Shown here: positions 40,784-49,948 of the stretch, piece by piece
How positions within the stretch are numbered: the stretch's first letter is position 1
Layout of the letters: every line of letters starts with the position of its first letter
Origin: an uncultured Acetatifactor sp.
Lineage (GTDB): Bacteria > Bacillota > Clostridia > Lachnospirales > Lachnospiraceae
Assembly: GCA_947624245.1 (NCBI GenBank)
Contig: CANQJL010000002.1
Span: forward strand, 88,020 to 152,019
Length of the DNA stretch: 64,000 bases
Reading direction: 5' to 3'
Notes under the pieces: model-generated
Seen by the model: only the letters and a program-made list of their open reading frames with translations
Databases searched by the model: none
What the model was told of the DNA's origin: nothing
Made by a program: the position numbers and the translations under genes

Positions 40784-40815
40784 AAGGGATATATCTTTTG
40801 TATGATATATCCCTT
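40784..40815. terminator. Bidirectional terminator between the PIN operon and cotJC
   Basis: aagggatatatc-ttttgtat-gatatatccctt. Confidence 0.85.
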
Positions 40816-40848
40816 CCTTGCTGTCATATGAAGTATAAGCGCATCTCT

Positions 40849-41466
40849 TTACTTCTTTCCGGAACACTCGTCACAGTCGAAGCCCGGGTTGAAGGCATAG
40901 AAGTTCTTGGAATTCAGCTTATCCTGGGTGATGCGCAGAGCTTCCCCGAACCGCTGGAAATGCACCACTTCTCTCATGCGCAGGAATTTGATGGGTTCGC
41001 AGACGTCGGGGTCCTTCACCAGCCGCAGAATGTTGTCGTAGGTGGTCCTGGCCTTCTGCTCCGCCGCCATATCTTCCATCAGGTCGGTAATGATATCGCC
41101 CTTCACCTGGAACTCGCAGGCGTTAAAGGGAACTCCGCCGGCCGCCTGAGGCCATACGCCGATGGTATGATCCACATAGTATTTGTCAAAGCCGCTCTTC
41201 TCGATCTCCTCCATGGACAGATTCCTTGTGAGCTGGTGAACAATGGCAGCTACCATCTCCAGATGCGCCAGCTCCTCCGTACCGATGTCGGTCAGCACGC
41301 CTGCCACCTCGCGGTAGGGCATGGAATAACGCTGTGACAGATAACGCATACTGGCGCCCATCTCACCGTCGGGGCCGCCGTACTGGGAAATGATCACCTG
41401 CGCCAGCTTTGCGTTGGGCTCTTTGATGTTTACAGGGAACTGCAGTCTCTTGTCATAACTCCACAT
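40849..41466 (-). CDS. cotJC: Spore coat protein CotJC (manganese catalase family)
   Basis: MWSYDKRLQFPVNIKEPNAKLAQVIISQYGGPDGEMGASMRYLSQRYSMP. Confidence 0.96.
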   Translation of the reverse strand: MWSYDKRLQFPVNIKEPNAKLAQVIISQYGGPDGEMGASMRYLSQRYSMPYREVAGVLTDIGTEELAHLEMVAAIVHQLTRNLSMEEIEKSGFDKYYVDHTIGVWPQAAGGVPFNACEFQVKGDIITDLMEDMAAEQKARTTYDNILRLVKDPDVCEPIKFLRMREVVHFQRFGEALRITQDKLNSKNFYAFNPGFDCDECSGKK

Positions 41467-41721
41467 TTATTCACACGCTCCTTCCCAGGGCAGGGGCGCC
41501 GCACCCCATCTCCATTCATTTCCGCAATCTTCCAGACGGGTGCTCAACGGATAATATTTCTGGCTGAATTCCCGCTCCATCTGATTTTTCATCTTGTTGT
41601 AATGAGCATAATACTCCAGGGCTCTCTGATCGTGAGGATGCGTATCCAGATACAGCGTCAGCTCCGTCACAACAAAGTCCACAATGCCGATATCATGCAG
41701 CAGCTGTTCCTTATTTCCCAT
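41467..41721 (-). CDS. cotJB: Spore coat protein CotJB (start at MGNKEQ, TAATG-coupled to cotJA)
   Basis: LLHDIGIVDFVVTELTLYLDTHPHDQRALEYYAHYNKMKNQME. Confidence 0.93.
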   Translation of the reverse strand: MGNKEQLLHDIGIVDFVVTELTLYLDTHPHDQRALEYYAHYNKMKNQMEREFSQKYYPLSTRLEDCGNEWRWGAAPLPWEGACE

Positions 41722-41888
41722 TATACGCATCTCCTTCCCGTGAAAGGTTTGTTCAGCTCGGGGAACACCGTTCCGCAGCAGTAGGCCTTCTCCAGATCGT
41801 CGTACATTTTGTCAAATTTCTGCCAGGGCACGTATGCCATGGCCACAGGAAATTTGTCTATCTGATTGTTATAGTAATTGTCCTGCAT
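41721..41888 (-). CDS. cotJA: Spore coat-associated protein CotJA (55 aa, absent from the ORF track)
   Basis: Manual translation: MQDNYYNNQIDKFPVAMAYVPWQKFDKMYDDLEKAYCCGTVFPELNKPFTGRRCV*. Confidence 0.92.
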   Translation of the reverse strand: MQDNYYNNQIDKFPVAMAYVPWQKFDKMYDDLEKAYCCGTVFPELNKPFTGRRCV

Positions 41889-41980
41889 CCTTTTTCCTTT
41901 CCTTTTTGTCAGCCTTCGAAGCTCTTATTCCCTATTATGATATGTTTCCCGACAAAATTTGTGCGTCGGTTCTGCAGACG

Positions 41981-42012
41981 CAAAAAATCGGGCGCCGCAG
42001 CACCCGATTTCT
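41981..42012 (-). terminator. Terminator downstream of degV
   Basis: (minus) AAATCGGGTGC TGCG GCGCCCGATTTTTT. Confidence 0.85.
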
Positions 42013-42041
42013 GTCCGTCTGTTTTTGTATAAGCTAATAAG

Positions 42042-42914
42042 CTATCTGGATTCTCCCAGAAAGAACAATGCGATGGTTCCGGGGCCTGAGTGCGCCCCGA
42101 TGGTGGGTCCGATGTGGCTGATCAGAAAATGCTCCATGCCGAAGCGTTCCCTGACCTGATCCCGCACATACTCCGCATCTTCCAGAGCATCTCCGTGACT
42201 GATGAAAACGCAGTCGTCCCGATTCTCCTGCAGACGCTTCCCCATCTTTTCCTCCATATAGTCCACCAGTGCGTTCAGGGCTTTTTTCCGACCCCGCACC
42301 TTGCCGATGACGATCAGATGCCCCTCGCTGTCCACATGAAGCTTTGGCTTGATGGAGACCAGCGTTCCGACGATGGCGGCCGCCCTGCTCACTCTTCCGC
42401 CCCGATGCAGATGGAACAGATCGTCCACGGTGAACACATGCACAAAGTTCTGCGTGTTCTCTTTCAGCCAGTCCGCCGTCTCGTCCAGAGTCTTTCCCGC
42501 GTTGCGCAAGTTTACCGCCTTATGTACGAACAGTCCCTCTCCCAGGGAGGCGCAGAGGCTGTCCAGCACCACGATCCTGCAGTCGGGGTGCTCCTCCATG
42601 ACCTCCTGCGCCGCAATGCACACGTTGTTATAGGTTCCGCTCAAGCCCGAAGAAAAGGCAATGTGCAGTATTTCCTTGTCCGTCTTGACGAACTCTTCAA
42701 AATACTCCTTCGCCTCGGCGGGATTGATCTGGGAGGTGGTTGGCATCTTTCCTTCGTTGCGCATCATGGCGTAAAATTCCTTCCAGTCCAGCTCCCGTTC
42801 CCGCCCGTAGGTCACTCCGTCCAGAATATAGCTGATCGGCATACAGCCTATATTGTGCTCCTTCAGATATTCTGCAGGAAGGTCCGCGGTACTGTCAGTG
42901 ATGATCTTAAACAT
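42042..42914 (-). CDS. DegV family (fatty-acid-binding) protein
   Basis: FKIITDSTADLPAEYLKEHNIGCMPISYILDG; HIAFSSGLSGTYNN; HLHRGGRVS. Confidence 0.95.
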   Translation of the reverse strand: MFKIITDSTADLPAEYLKEHNIGCMPISYILDGVTYGRERELDWKEFYAMMRNEGKMPTTSQINPAEAKEYFEEFVKTDKEILHIAFSSGLSGTYNNVCIAAQEVMEEHPDCRIVVLDSLCASLGEGLFVHKAVNLRNAGKTLDETADWLKENTQNFVHVFTVDDLFHLHRGGRVSRAAAIVGTLVSIKPKLHVDSEGHLIVIGKVRGRKKALNALVDYMEEKMGKRLQENRDDCVFISHGDALEDAEYVRDQVRERFGMEHFLISHIGPTIGAHSGPGTIALFFLGESR

Positions 42915-42986
42915 AGCATCTCCTTTCGCGTCTGAGCCTTCATCAGGTCTTATTCAGTATACCATTACAGCGGATATTTTGCAATT

Positions 42987-44438
42987 TTACTTTTCTTTTT
43001 TGAGATTGTCATTTTTCAGAGCGCCCGGCAGGCGCCGTCTGAACAGTCTGTTCCCCAGAGCCTTGGGGTCAAAGGGAATCAGCGGATAGAGATAGCTTGT
43101 ATGCGCTACCGTCCGGTTGCAGCCCACACTGAGCACCGCGAGGACGATGGCCGCGATATATCCCCACAGACCGAAGAGCTCCGTCAGGACGAGATTGATG
43201 ATGCGCAGGAATTTCATGGCGTACCCCAGCTCATAGTTGGACTGGGTGTAGTTGGCGATGGCCACGAACGCCATGTACAGCATGACCTCGGAGGAGAACC
43301 AGCCGCTGTTCACGGAAAATTCGCCCAGGACCAGCGCAGCCAGCACGCTCAGCGGTGTGCTCAGCATATTGGGCGTATTGATGGCCGCCAATTTCAGACC
43401 GTCGATGGCAAGCTCCAAAAGCAGAAACTGCCAGATCAGCGGAATGTTCACTTCCTCCTTCAGCATGATAAAGGAGAACCGCTGCGGTATCCACTGCGGA
43501 TGATTGACCAGCAGCAAAAACGTTGGCGTGACCAGATAGGTGAGCAGCAGAATGATAAATCTTGTGACACGCAGATACGTGCCTGTGATGGGCGGGAAAT
43601 AGTAATCGTCCGCCTCCTCCATCACGTCGAAAAGCGTGGTAGGCAGGATCATGGCAGAGGGAGAATTGTCCACGAGAATGACGATATTTCCCTCCAGCAC
43701 CTGGGCGGCCGCCGCATCGGGCCGCTCCGTGTATTTGAACTTGGGGAAGGGATTGTACCATTTGCGCTGATAGAGACATTCCGCAAGGGATTCCTGATTC
43801 ATGGTCAGCGCATCTACGGAGATATTTTTGATCTTCTCTCTGATTTCTCTGAGAAATTTTTCGTTGACACGTCCCGCCATATAGCACAGCACAATGTCCG
43901 TGCGGGAGCTTTTTCCCGCGCTCATCATTTCCATGTGCAGGTCCGTGCTGCGGATCCTGCGGCGGATCAGGGCCGTATTGAACACAATAGTCTCCACAAA
44001 GCCGTCCTTGGAGCCTCTCAGCACCTTGTCCTTTTCCGGCTCCTCCACGCCCCTTGCGGGATAGGTCCTGGAATCAATGAGCAAGGCTTTGGCGTAGCCG
44101 TCTACTAGGAGTATGAACATTCCCGACAAGAGGGAGGGAATCAGCCTGTCATAGCGGTCTGTGAGGTCTACCTCCACATAGGGGGTGAACCGCTTGGACA
44201 GAGCGTGCATGTCTTCCGGCATATCGTCAGGCGTCATTTCCAGAAAGAACTGCAGAATCTTCTGCATCATTTCATCTTTGCAGAATCCGTCGATCAGGTA
44301 CATGCAGGCGTTCTTGCCGCCGAAATGAATGACACGGTATATCACATCATAGTTCTTCTCTACGTCCAGCACCCTGTTCAGATATTCCATATCCTGACTG
44401 AGATTTCCGGACAGATTGGCTCGGTTCTTTTCTTCCAA
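42987..44438 (-). CDS. GerA/SpoVAF-family spore germination protein (TTG start)
   Basis: Spore_GerAC/GerA motifs: SGMFILLVDGYAKALLIDSRTYPARGVEEPEKDKVLRGSKDGFVET; ...PRFSFIMLKEEVNIPL-type membrane half. Confidence 0.92.
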   Translation of the reverse strand: MEEKNRANLSGNLSQDMEYLNRVLDVEKNYDVIYRVIHFGGKNACMYLIDGFCKDEMMQKILQFFLEMTPDDMPEDMHALSKRFTPYVEVDLTDRYDRLIPSLLSGMFILLVDGYAKALLIDSRTYPARGVEEPEKDKVLRGSKDGFVETIVFNTALIRRRIRSTDLHMEMMSAGKSSRTDIVLCYMAGRVNEKFLREIREKIKNISVDALTMNQESLAECLYQRKWYNPFPKFKYTERPDAAAAQVLEGNIVILVDNSPSAMILPTTLFDVMEEADDYYFPPITGTYLRVTRFIILLLTYLVTPTFLLLVNHPQWIPQRFSFIMLKEEVNIPLIWQFLLLELAIDGLKLAAINTPNMLSTPLSVLAALVLGEFSVNSGWFSSEVMLYMAFVAIANYTQSNYELGYAMKFLRIINLVLTELFGLWGYIAAIVLAVLSVGCNRTVAHTSYLYPLIPFDPKALGNRLFRRRLPGALKNDNLKKEK

Positions 44439-44445
44439 AATAAAA

Positions 44446-44495
44446 CTCCCTTCCGATAAACGCTTATTTTGACATTAGCATTTACCGAAAGAGAG
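44446..44495 (-). terminator. Terminator-like hairpin 5 nt after the dut stop; 3' arm carries the SD of the GerA/SpoVAF-like gene
   Basis: (minus) CTCTCTTTCGGTAAATGC-14 nt-GCGTTTATCGGAAGGGAG TTTTATTTTG, 18/18 paired including wobbles. Confidence 0.75.
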
Positions 44496-44499
44496 CTTT

Positions 44500-45012
44500 T
44501 TATGCTCCCGTGCTGCCGAAGCCGCCGTTTCGAAGTCCCTGTGCGTCGTCGTCCACCGTAATCCCGTACTCCAGAAAGATGCCCTGCGCAAATCCGTCTC
44601 CCTGCGCCACCTCCAAAGTCTTTCCCTCGTTGGAGGCATTGGTCATCTTGATAAAAATATGGCCCTCGTTGTCCGAATAATAGTAATCGCTGTCGATGAT
44701 ACCCACCGTATTGTTCATCTGAAGGCGGTACTTAAAACCGAGACCGCTGCGCGGATACAACTTCAGTACCCAATCCTCGTCCATTTTCACTCTGACACCG
44801 GTAGGAATCTTAATCGTGGCCTTGGGCGGAAGGGAAAAGGCAAAGGGCGCGTGAAAATCGTAACCGGCGCTGCCTTTTGTGGCGCGCCTGGGCAGTTCCA
44901 GCTTCTCATACATATCCAGAACCTCCGCCTCCGTATACTGCGGAAATTCCTCCTTCACTGCCTCCAGAAAAAGAGCTTGCGTCACTTTAAAAAATTGGGC
45001 GACCTTTTTCAT
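44500..45012 (-). CDS. dut: dUTPase-family protein with N-terminal extension
   Basis: GSAGYDFHA; YPRSGLGFKYRLQMNNTVGIIDSDYY; GFGSTG. Confidence 0.93.
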   Translation of the reverse strand: MKKVAQFFKVTQALFLEAVKEEFPQYTEAEVLDMYEKLELPRRATKGSAGYDFHAPFAFSLPPKATIKIPTGVRVKMDEDWVLKLYPRSGLGFKYRLQMNNTVGIIDSDYYYSDNEGHIFIKMTNASNEGKTLEVAQGDGFAQGIFLEYGITVDDDAQGLRNGGFGSTGA

Positions 45013-45050
45013 ATATTCTCTCCGTTTGTTCTTTCCGAGTTATTCTCTCC

Positions 45051-45207
45051 GTTCGTATCTTGTCCCTATACTGTTCGTATCTTGTCCCTATACTGTTCGT
45101 ATCTTGTCCCTATACTGTTCGTATCTTGTCCCTATACTGTTCGTATCTTGTCCCTATCTTTATTCCTATCTTGTCCTTATATTGGTTCGTATCTTGCTCC
45201 TATATTG
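45051..45207. repeat. 22-bp tandem repeat array (4 perfect plus ~3 degenerate copies) between nrdG and dut
   Basis: gttcgtatcttgtccctatact at 45051, 45073, 45095, 45117, 45139 (partial), then diverged copies. Confidence 0.97.
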
Positions 45208-45237
45208 TCGCCGCCATGTATCGACCGACTCGGTCAG

Positions 45238-45798
45238 TCAGTCACAGCAGCCCCTTATATTTTCGGGCTTCTTTACATCAATATACGCCTGCTCGTAATC
45301 TCTGCAGTGGAGTATGGGAATCAGCGGGTCGGGCTGTTCCAGAGTGCGTTTTACGTCGATGACGCGCTGGTTGGAGCTGCCCTTCCACAAGAGCTTCGGG
45401 TCGCGCAGCTCCTCCTTATACTCTCCGTCCACCACCACGTCCACATATTTCATCATGGGATAATACAATATGTTCTCCCAGCTGTCTCCCGTATAGAGCC
45501 AGATGGTCTTGTCGGGATATTTCTCGCGTATCTGTGCCATCAGCTCCCTGACGTCCAGACGGTTCGCCGAGTGCAGAGGGTCCCCGCCGGAAAAGGTGAT
45601 GCCGGAGATATAGCTCTTGTCCAACTGTTCAAAGATCTCGGCCTTTGCGGCCTCGTCGAACAGAAGTCCCCCGTCGGGGTCCCAGGTGACGGGATTCTGG
45701 CAATTCTTGCAGCAATGGTTGCAGCCGGCTACCCAGAGCACGACCCTCAGACCGTCGCCGTTGAGCATGTCGTCCTTGGTGATGTTGTGGTATCTCAT
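45238..45798 (-). CDS. nrdG: Anaerobic ribonucleotide reductase activating protein NrdG
   Basis: LRVVLWVAGCNHCCKNCQNPVTWDPDGG; TFSGGDPLHSAN. Confidence 0.95.
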   Translation of the reverse strand: MRYHNITKDDMLNGDGLRVVLWVAGCNHCCKNCQNPVTWDPDGGLLFDEAAKAEIFEQLDKSYISGITFSGGDPLHSANRLDVRELMAQIREKYPDKTIWLYTGDSWENILYYPMMKYVDVVVDGEYKEELRDPKLLWKGSSNQRVIDVKRTLEQPDPLIPILHCRDYEQAYIDVKKPENIRGCCD

Positions 45799-45800
45799 GG

Positions 45801-47990
45801 TTACATGCTCTTCCTTTCCGCGATCTCCGCCATCTTCGCGTCGTTCAGTCTGGTGGCTCCGTGAACGCGGGAATAGGAAAGATAACCGTTCATGCGCTCG
45901 ATCTTCGTCAGATTGCGGCTTCCGCATTTCGGGCACACGTCCATCTCCAGCTCCTGATGGCCGCAGTCGTCGCAGTAGGCCAGCGACAAATTTACGCCCT
46001 CGTAGAAGCCCATATCCATCGCCCTGCGGATCAGCGTCTTGATGGCCTCGATATTGTAATCAATGGGATATTTCACATACTGAATCTTTCCGCCGTTGCT
46101 CAGATCCCAGAAGCGGTTCTCCAGATCCTGCTTCTGGATCGGCGTGATATCCTCCGATACATGGCAGTGGAAGCTGTTGCTCACATACTCTCTGTCGGAA
46201 ACGCCCTCCACAATGCCGTACTTCTTTCTGAACTGCTTCACCTGAAGGCCGCACAGGCTCTCCGCCGGAGTTCCGTAAATGGCGTACAGATGTCCGTCCT
46301 CCTCCTTGAATTCGGAGATGCGGTTGTTGATGTATTCCAGAACCTCCAGGGCGAACTGCCCGTCCTCCACCAGAGACTTTCCGTTATAGAGCTCCTGCAG
46401 CTCGTTCAGGGCCGTGATGCCGAAGCTGGCGGTAGCGGACTTTAAGAGCGGTTTGATCTTATCGGAAAGCTTTAAGTGTCCTCCCAGGAAACCGCCCTCG
46501 CAGTAGGCAAGAGGGTTCGTGGAGGCTCTCATCTCTCCCAGATACGCATAGGTGCGGATATGAAGCTGACGGATCAGGTTCAGATAATAGTCCAGCACCT
46601 CGTAAAAGTCCTTGCTCTCCTTTCTTGCCCTCGCAAGAATCATGGGAAGATGCAGGGAGACCGCACCGATATTGAAGCGTCCCACGAACACGGGAACGTC
46701 CTTGTCGTCTGCGGGGTGCATACCGCCTCTCTCATACCAGGGCGACAGGAAGGCACGGCAGCCCATGGGGGAAACGATCTTGCCGTACTGCTTGTACATG
46801 CTTGCCACGTAGCCCTTTCCGGTCAGGCTCAGCCAGTCGGGATACATCGTCTTTGCGGAACACTGCACGCCGGCCTCAAAGACGTCCTCCAAGGGCTTGC
46901 CGGGGCCGTGAAGATTCTCGTCATACAAGAATACGATCTTGGGGAACAGAACGGGCTTCTTGCAGTCCTTCTTGCCCTGTCCCTTTCTGCGGACGTTCAG
47001 CATGGTGATGGTGGCCAGTCTCGCGAATTTTCCGGTTCCCGTACCGGCCGTTACGGTGATGAAAGGATAGTCGCCTCTGCTGCTGGCCACGGTATTGAAT
47101 TTGTACTCCCAGCCCTGGAAGCCCTGCTCGAACTCCTTCACCACATCGGCATAGGCTTCCGCCTCCGCGGTATCCCGATCGATCCCCAGGCGCAGATATT
47201 TATCGATACATTTTTGATAGGATTTCTCCGCGTAGGGCTCAAGGATCAGATCCACGCTGGGCACGGTGAATCCGCCGTACTGCTGGCTTGCGGCGCTCAG
47301 CACGATATCGCCGATCACATCAAAGGCCACGTCCAGCGTCTTGGGCTCATTGTACCAGATATTTCCCATCTCAAAGCCGCCGGTCAGCACGTTCTGCACG
47401 TCAAAGAGACAGCAGTTCATAGTGTCCCTTCTGGCGGACATATCATGCACGTAAATATAGCCGTCCCTGCAGGCCTGTATCTCCTCCGTGGTCATAAAGA
47501 ACTTCTGATACAGCTCCTTATTCAACTGGTTGAAGATCAGGCTCCTCTTTGTGGATACCAGCGCGGAGTCCGTGTTGGCATTTTCCTTGTCGCCGATGTA
47601 CATGATGGACTGGCTCTTCTTATACACATCGTCCAGCATCCGCACAAAGTCCTGCTTGTAATTGCGGTAATCCCGATAGCTCTTTGCCACCACGGGCTTT
47701 ACCTGTTCCAGAGCGCTCTCCACGATATTGTGCATGACGGGAATGGGAATGCTGTCAGAGCCCAGTTCGTCCACCTTGTCAATGACATACTGGCAGATCT
47801 TTTCCTCTTCCTCCTGAGTGAACTTCGTGAGCGCCCTGTATGCGCTCTTTCCTACGGCATTGATGACCTTCTGAACATTGAAGGCCTCCTTGCTGCCGTC
47901 CTTTTTAATCACAAAGACTGTCTTTGCGGGTTTGAATTTCTGCCCGTAATCCACATCAACAGTGACCGCCTGATCAAAATTGCTGCTCAT
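45801..47990 (-). CDS. nrdD: Anaerobic ribonucleoside-triphosphate reductase NrdD
   Basis: N-terminal ATP cone; MHDMSARRDTMNCCLFDVQNVL; C-terminal Zn site CPKCGSRNLTKIERMNGYLS. Confidence 0.98.
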   Translation of the reverse strand: MSSNFDQAVTVDVDYGQKFKPAKTVFVIKKDGSKEAFNVQKVINAVGKSAYRALTKFTQEEEEKICQYVIDKVDELGSDSIPIPVMHNIVESALEQVKPVVAKSYRDYRNYKQDFVRMLDDVYKKSQSIMYIGDKENANTDSALVSTKRSLIFNQLNKELYQKFFMTTEEIQACRDGYIYVHDMSARRDTMNCCLFDVQNVLTGGFEMGNIWYNEPKTLDVAFDVIGDIVLSAASQQYGGFTVPSVDLILEPYAEKSYQKCIDKYLRLGIDRDTAEAEAYADVVKEFEQGFQGWEYKFNTVASSRGDYPFITVTAGTGTGKFARLATITMLNVRRKGQGKKDCKKPVLFPKIVFLYDENLHGPGKPLEDVFEAGVQCSAKTMYPDWLSLTGKGYVASMYKQYGKIVSPMGCRAFLSPWYERGGMHPADDKDVPVFVGRFNIGAVSLHLPMILARARKESKDFYEVLDYYLNLIRQLHIRTYAYLGEMRASTNPLAYCEGGFLGGHLKLSDKIKPLLKSATASFGITALNELQELYNGKSLVEDGQFALEVLEYINNRISEFKEEDGHLYAIYGTPAESLCGLQVKQFRKKYGIVEGVSDREYVSNSFHCHVSEDITPIQKQDLENRFWDLSNGGKIQYVKYPIDYNIEAIKTLIRRAMDMGFYEGVNLSLAYCDDCGHQELEMDVCPKCGSRNLTKIERMNGYLSYSRVHGATRLNDAKMAEIAERKSM

Positions 47991-48106
47991 TACTTTCATC
48001 CCTTTCCGTGATTTTGGTGACATATAGATACCGGTACAGCCTCATGACCCGAAACTCCGCAGGCCGCGCTGCCGTACTAAATATGGGGCGTATTTTTAAT
48101 TAACCT

Positions 48107-48116
48107 CAATATATTG
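48107..48116. promoter_or_regulatory. Candidate NrdR-box core
   Basis: CAATATATTG perfect 10-bp palindrome matching the CWATATATWG core, just downstream of the nrdD -10. Confidence 0.55.
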
Positions 48117-48131
48117 TGCCCGATAAATACA

Positions 48132-48160
48132 AGTATAGTTTAGAATGTGTGGATTGTCAA
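48132..48160 (-). promoter_or_regulatory. Sigma-A-type promoter for nrdDG
   Basis: Minus TTGACA (48155-48160), 17 bp, TATACT (48132-48137). Confidence 0.85.
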
Positions 48161-48174
48161 CGAATGTGCCTAAG

Positions 48175-48225
48175 AAAAAATCACCTAAATTTGCAGATGC
48201 AATTTGGGTGATTTTAACAAAAAAT
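48175..48225 (-). terminator. Terminator downstream of the WYL regulator
   Basis: (minus) AAAATCACCCAAATTGCA-TC-TGCAAATTTAGGTGATTTTTT. Confidence 0.85.
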
Positions 48226-48232
48226 TAAGAAA

Positions 48233-49219
48233 TTAAATTTGTGCTTCCAGAATATCCCTAAGCCACTGCCGATACCTGTCCCTGACGGAAGCCGGAGCGA
48301 CCACCTCGCTCTCCCGGCCGATTCCGGCGAGCCAGCCGAAAAACTGTCCGCTCACGGCCACCTTCACTCTGATCCGGAAGGTCTGATCCGGCATGGGACG
48401 AATGTCCGCGTCCCTGCCGAAGCGGTCCAGCACCACGCCCACCAGCCTGTCGGGGAACTGCAGGGTGACCGTCTGCTCCTCTCCGCTGAACATGCCGAAG
48501 GTCTGGTTGGTATAGACGGCCGGATCCAGCTTGGCGAACTGTTCCATGCCCTCTCTCGGCTCCTTCAGGACCTTCACCTGGCCCATCTTGTCCACGCGGT
48601 AATGCTTCATGATCCGGTCCTTGTGATCGTAGGCCGCAAGATAATAATTTTCCTCCCGCCAGATCAACGCCCAGGGGCTTACGCACCGTGTCTCCCCGTC
48701 TCTGGGCACCAACTCCTTTTTCAGATTCCAGTCCAGATACCGAAAGCTGATCTGCCGGTTCTCCTGAATCGCCCTGTGAATGCTGTCCACGCTGTAATAG
48801 ATGCTCTCGTTCTCCGTCTTGATGCGTCCCGCCACATAGACCTGACGCTGCAGCTTGCCAGCGTCGTATTTGCCCGCAAGCCGCTCCAGCTTTTTGATCA
48901 GGCTGCGCGACTTTCGTGTAGTGATAAAGCGGGAGGACTGCACCGCGTCCACCAGCAGCTTCAGCTCCGCCAGCTCAAAGTCGCGTCCGGCCATGTAGTA
49001 ACCGCCGCCCTGTCTGCTGTGGACCTGAATGATATCATAGCCGAAATCCATGAGCTTGGCAATGTCGTCATAGATGCTCTTTCTCTCGGAGTGGATATCG
49101 TTCGCCTCCAGATAGGATATGATCTCCGCCGTGCTTACGGGGTGATTCTCATCGGAGTTCTCCGTCAAGAGCTTGATGATATATAACAGCTTCAGCTTTT
49201 GTCCCGCCGACTTTGCCAT
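48233..49219 (-). CDS. WYL-domain transcriptional regulator
   Basis: N-terminal HTH; ISFRYLDWNLKKELVPRDGETRCVSPWALIWREENYYLAAYDHKD. Confidence 0.93.
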   Translation of the reverse strand: MAKSAGQKLKLLYIIKLLTENSDENHPVSTAEIISYLEANDIHSERKSIYDDIAKLMDFGYDIIQVHSRQGGGYYMAGRDFELAELKLLVDAVQSSRFITTRKSRSLIKKLERLAGKYDAGKLQRQVYVAGRIKTENESIYYSVDSIHRAIQENRQISFRYLDWNLKKELVPRDGETRCVSPWALIWREENYYLAAYDHKDRIMKHYRVDKMGQVKVLKEPREGMEQFAKLDPAVYTNQTFGMFSGEEQTVTLQFPDRLVGVVLDRFGRDADIRPMPDQTFRIRVKVAVSGQFFGWLAGIGRESEVVAPASVRDRYRQWLRDILEAQI

Positions 49220-49917
49220 GTGTCAAAAACCCCCAGAATGTCGTATATCATATGAAGATCGCTGATCTCGTAATCGGGTATGTACGGCGATTCGTTCACC
49301 GTCCCGTCCGGCCGATACCAGCAGGTCGCAATTTGGGCCTGCATTCCGCCCTTGATGTCGCTGGTCAGGGAATCGCCCACGATCAGTATCTTAGATCTGT
49401 CCTTTTCCTCTATCCGCTCAAAGCAATAATCAAAAAAAGCCTTGTGCGGCTTAGGCGTTCCGATTTCCTCCGAGATGAACAGACCGTCCAGCGCTTCCAG
49501 CAATCCGGACCGCTGCAGCTTGCCCCTCTGTACGGCCACAATTCCGTTGGTGACCCCGTACTGGCGGACATGGCCTGACAGGGATTTGCAGATCGTCAGG
49601 GAGTCGTCCACATGGGAGAACACACTTCCAAGCGCCTCCTCATACTCCCTTTGAAACTTTTCCAGATCGATATCCCCGACCCCAAGCTCCGCGAACAGCT
49701 TTTCAAAGCGCCCTCTCAGCAGCTCCTCCTTTGTCACCTCGCCCAGCTCATAGCGCTTCCAGTATTCCTCGTTGATCTGCGAGTAACGCTGAATCTGAGC
49801 CTCCGTGATCTCTCTCCCCACCGTCCGAAAGCATTTTTTGATGGCATACTCCTGAGAGTACAAAAAATCCAGCAGGGTGCCGTCCACATCCCACAGTATC
49901 GTAGTAAACCGATTCAT
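49192..49917 (-). CDS. YjjG family noncanonical pyrimidine nucleotidase (HAD)
   Basis: ILWDVDGTLLDF; YGVTNGIVAVQ; GTPKPHKAFFDYCFE; ILIVGDSLTSDIKGG. Confidence 0.93.
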   Translation of the reverse strand: MNRFTTILWDVDGTLLDFLYSQEYAIKKCFRTVGREITEAQIQRYSQINEEYWKRYELGEVTKEELLRGRFEKLFAELGVGDIDLEKFQREYEEALGSVFSHVDDSLTICKSLSGHVRQYGVTNGIVAVQRGKLQRSGLLEALDGLFISEEIGTPKPHKAFFDYCFERIEEKDRSKILIVGDSLTSDIKGGMQAQIATCWYRPDGTVNESPYIPDYEISDLHMIYDILGVFDTWQSRRDKS

Positions 49918-49948
49918 TTGCCTCCCTCACTGCTGTGCGGACAGACGG

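Noticed and set aside
45051-45207. CRISPR array
   Set aside because: Repeats are directly contiguous with no spacers and no cas genes nearby.
45060-45362. Repetitive plus-strand ORFs (LVPILFVSCPYTVRIL...) over the 22-bp array
   Set aside because: Translation of a non-multiple-of-three tandem repeat; not a plausible protein.
46476-48011. 511-aa plus-strand ORF
   Set aside because: Antisense to nrdD; codon-bias artefact.
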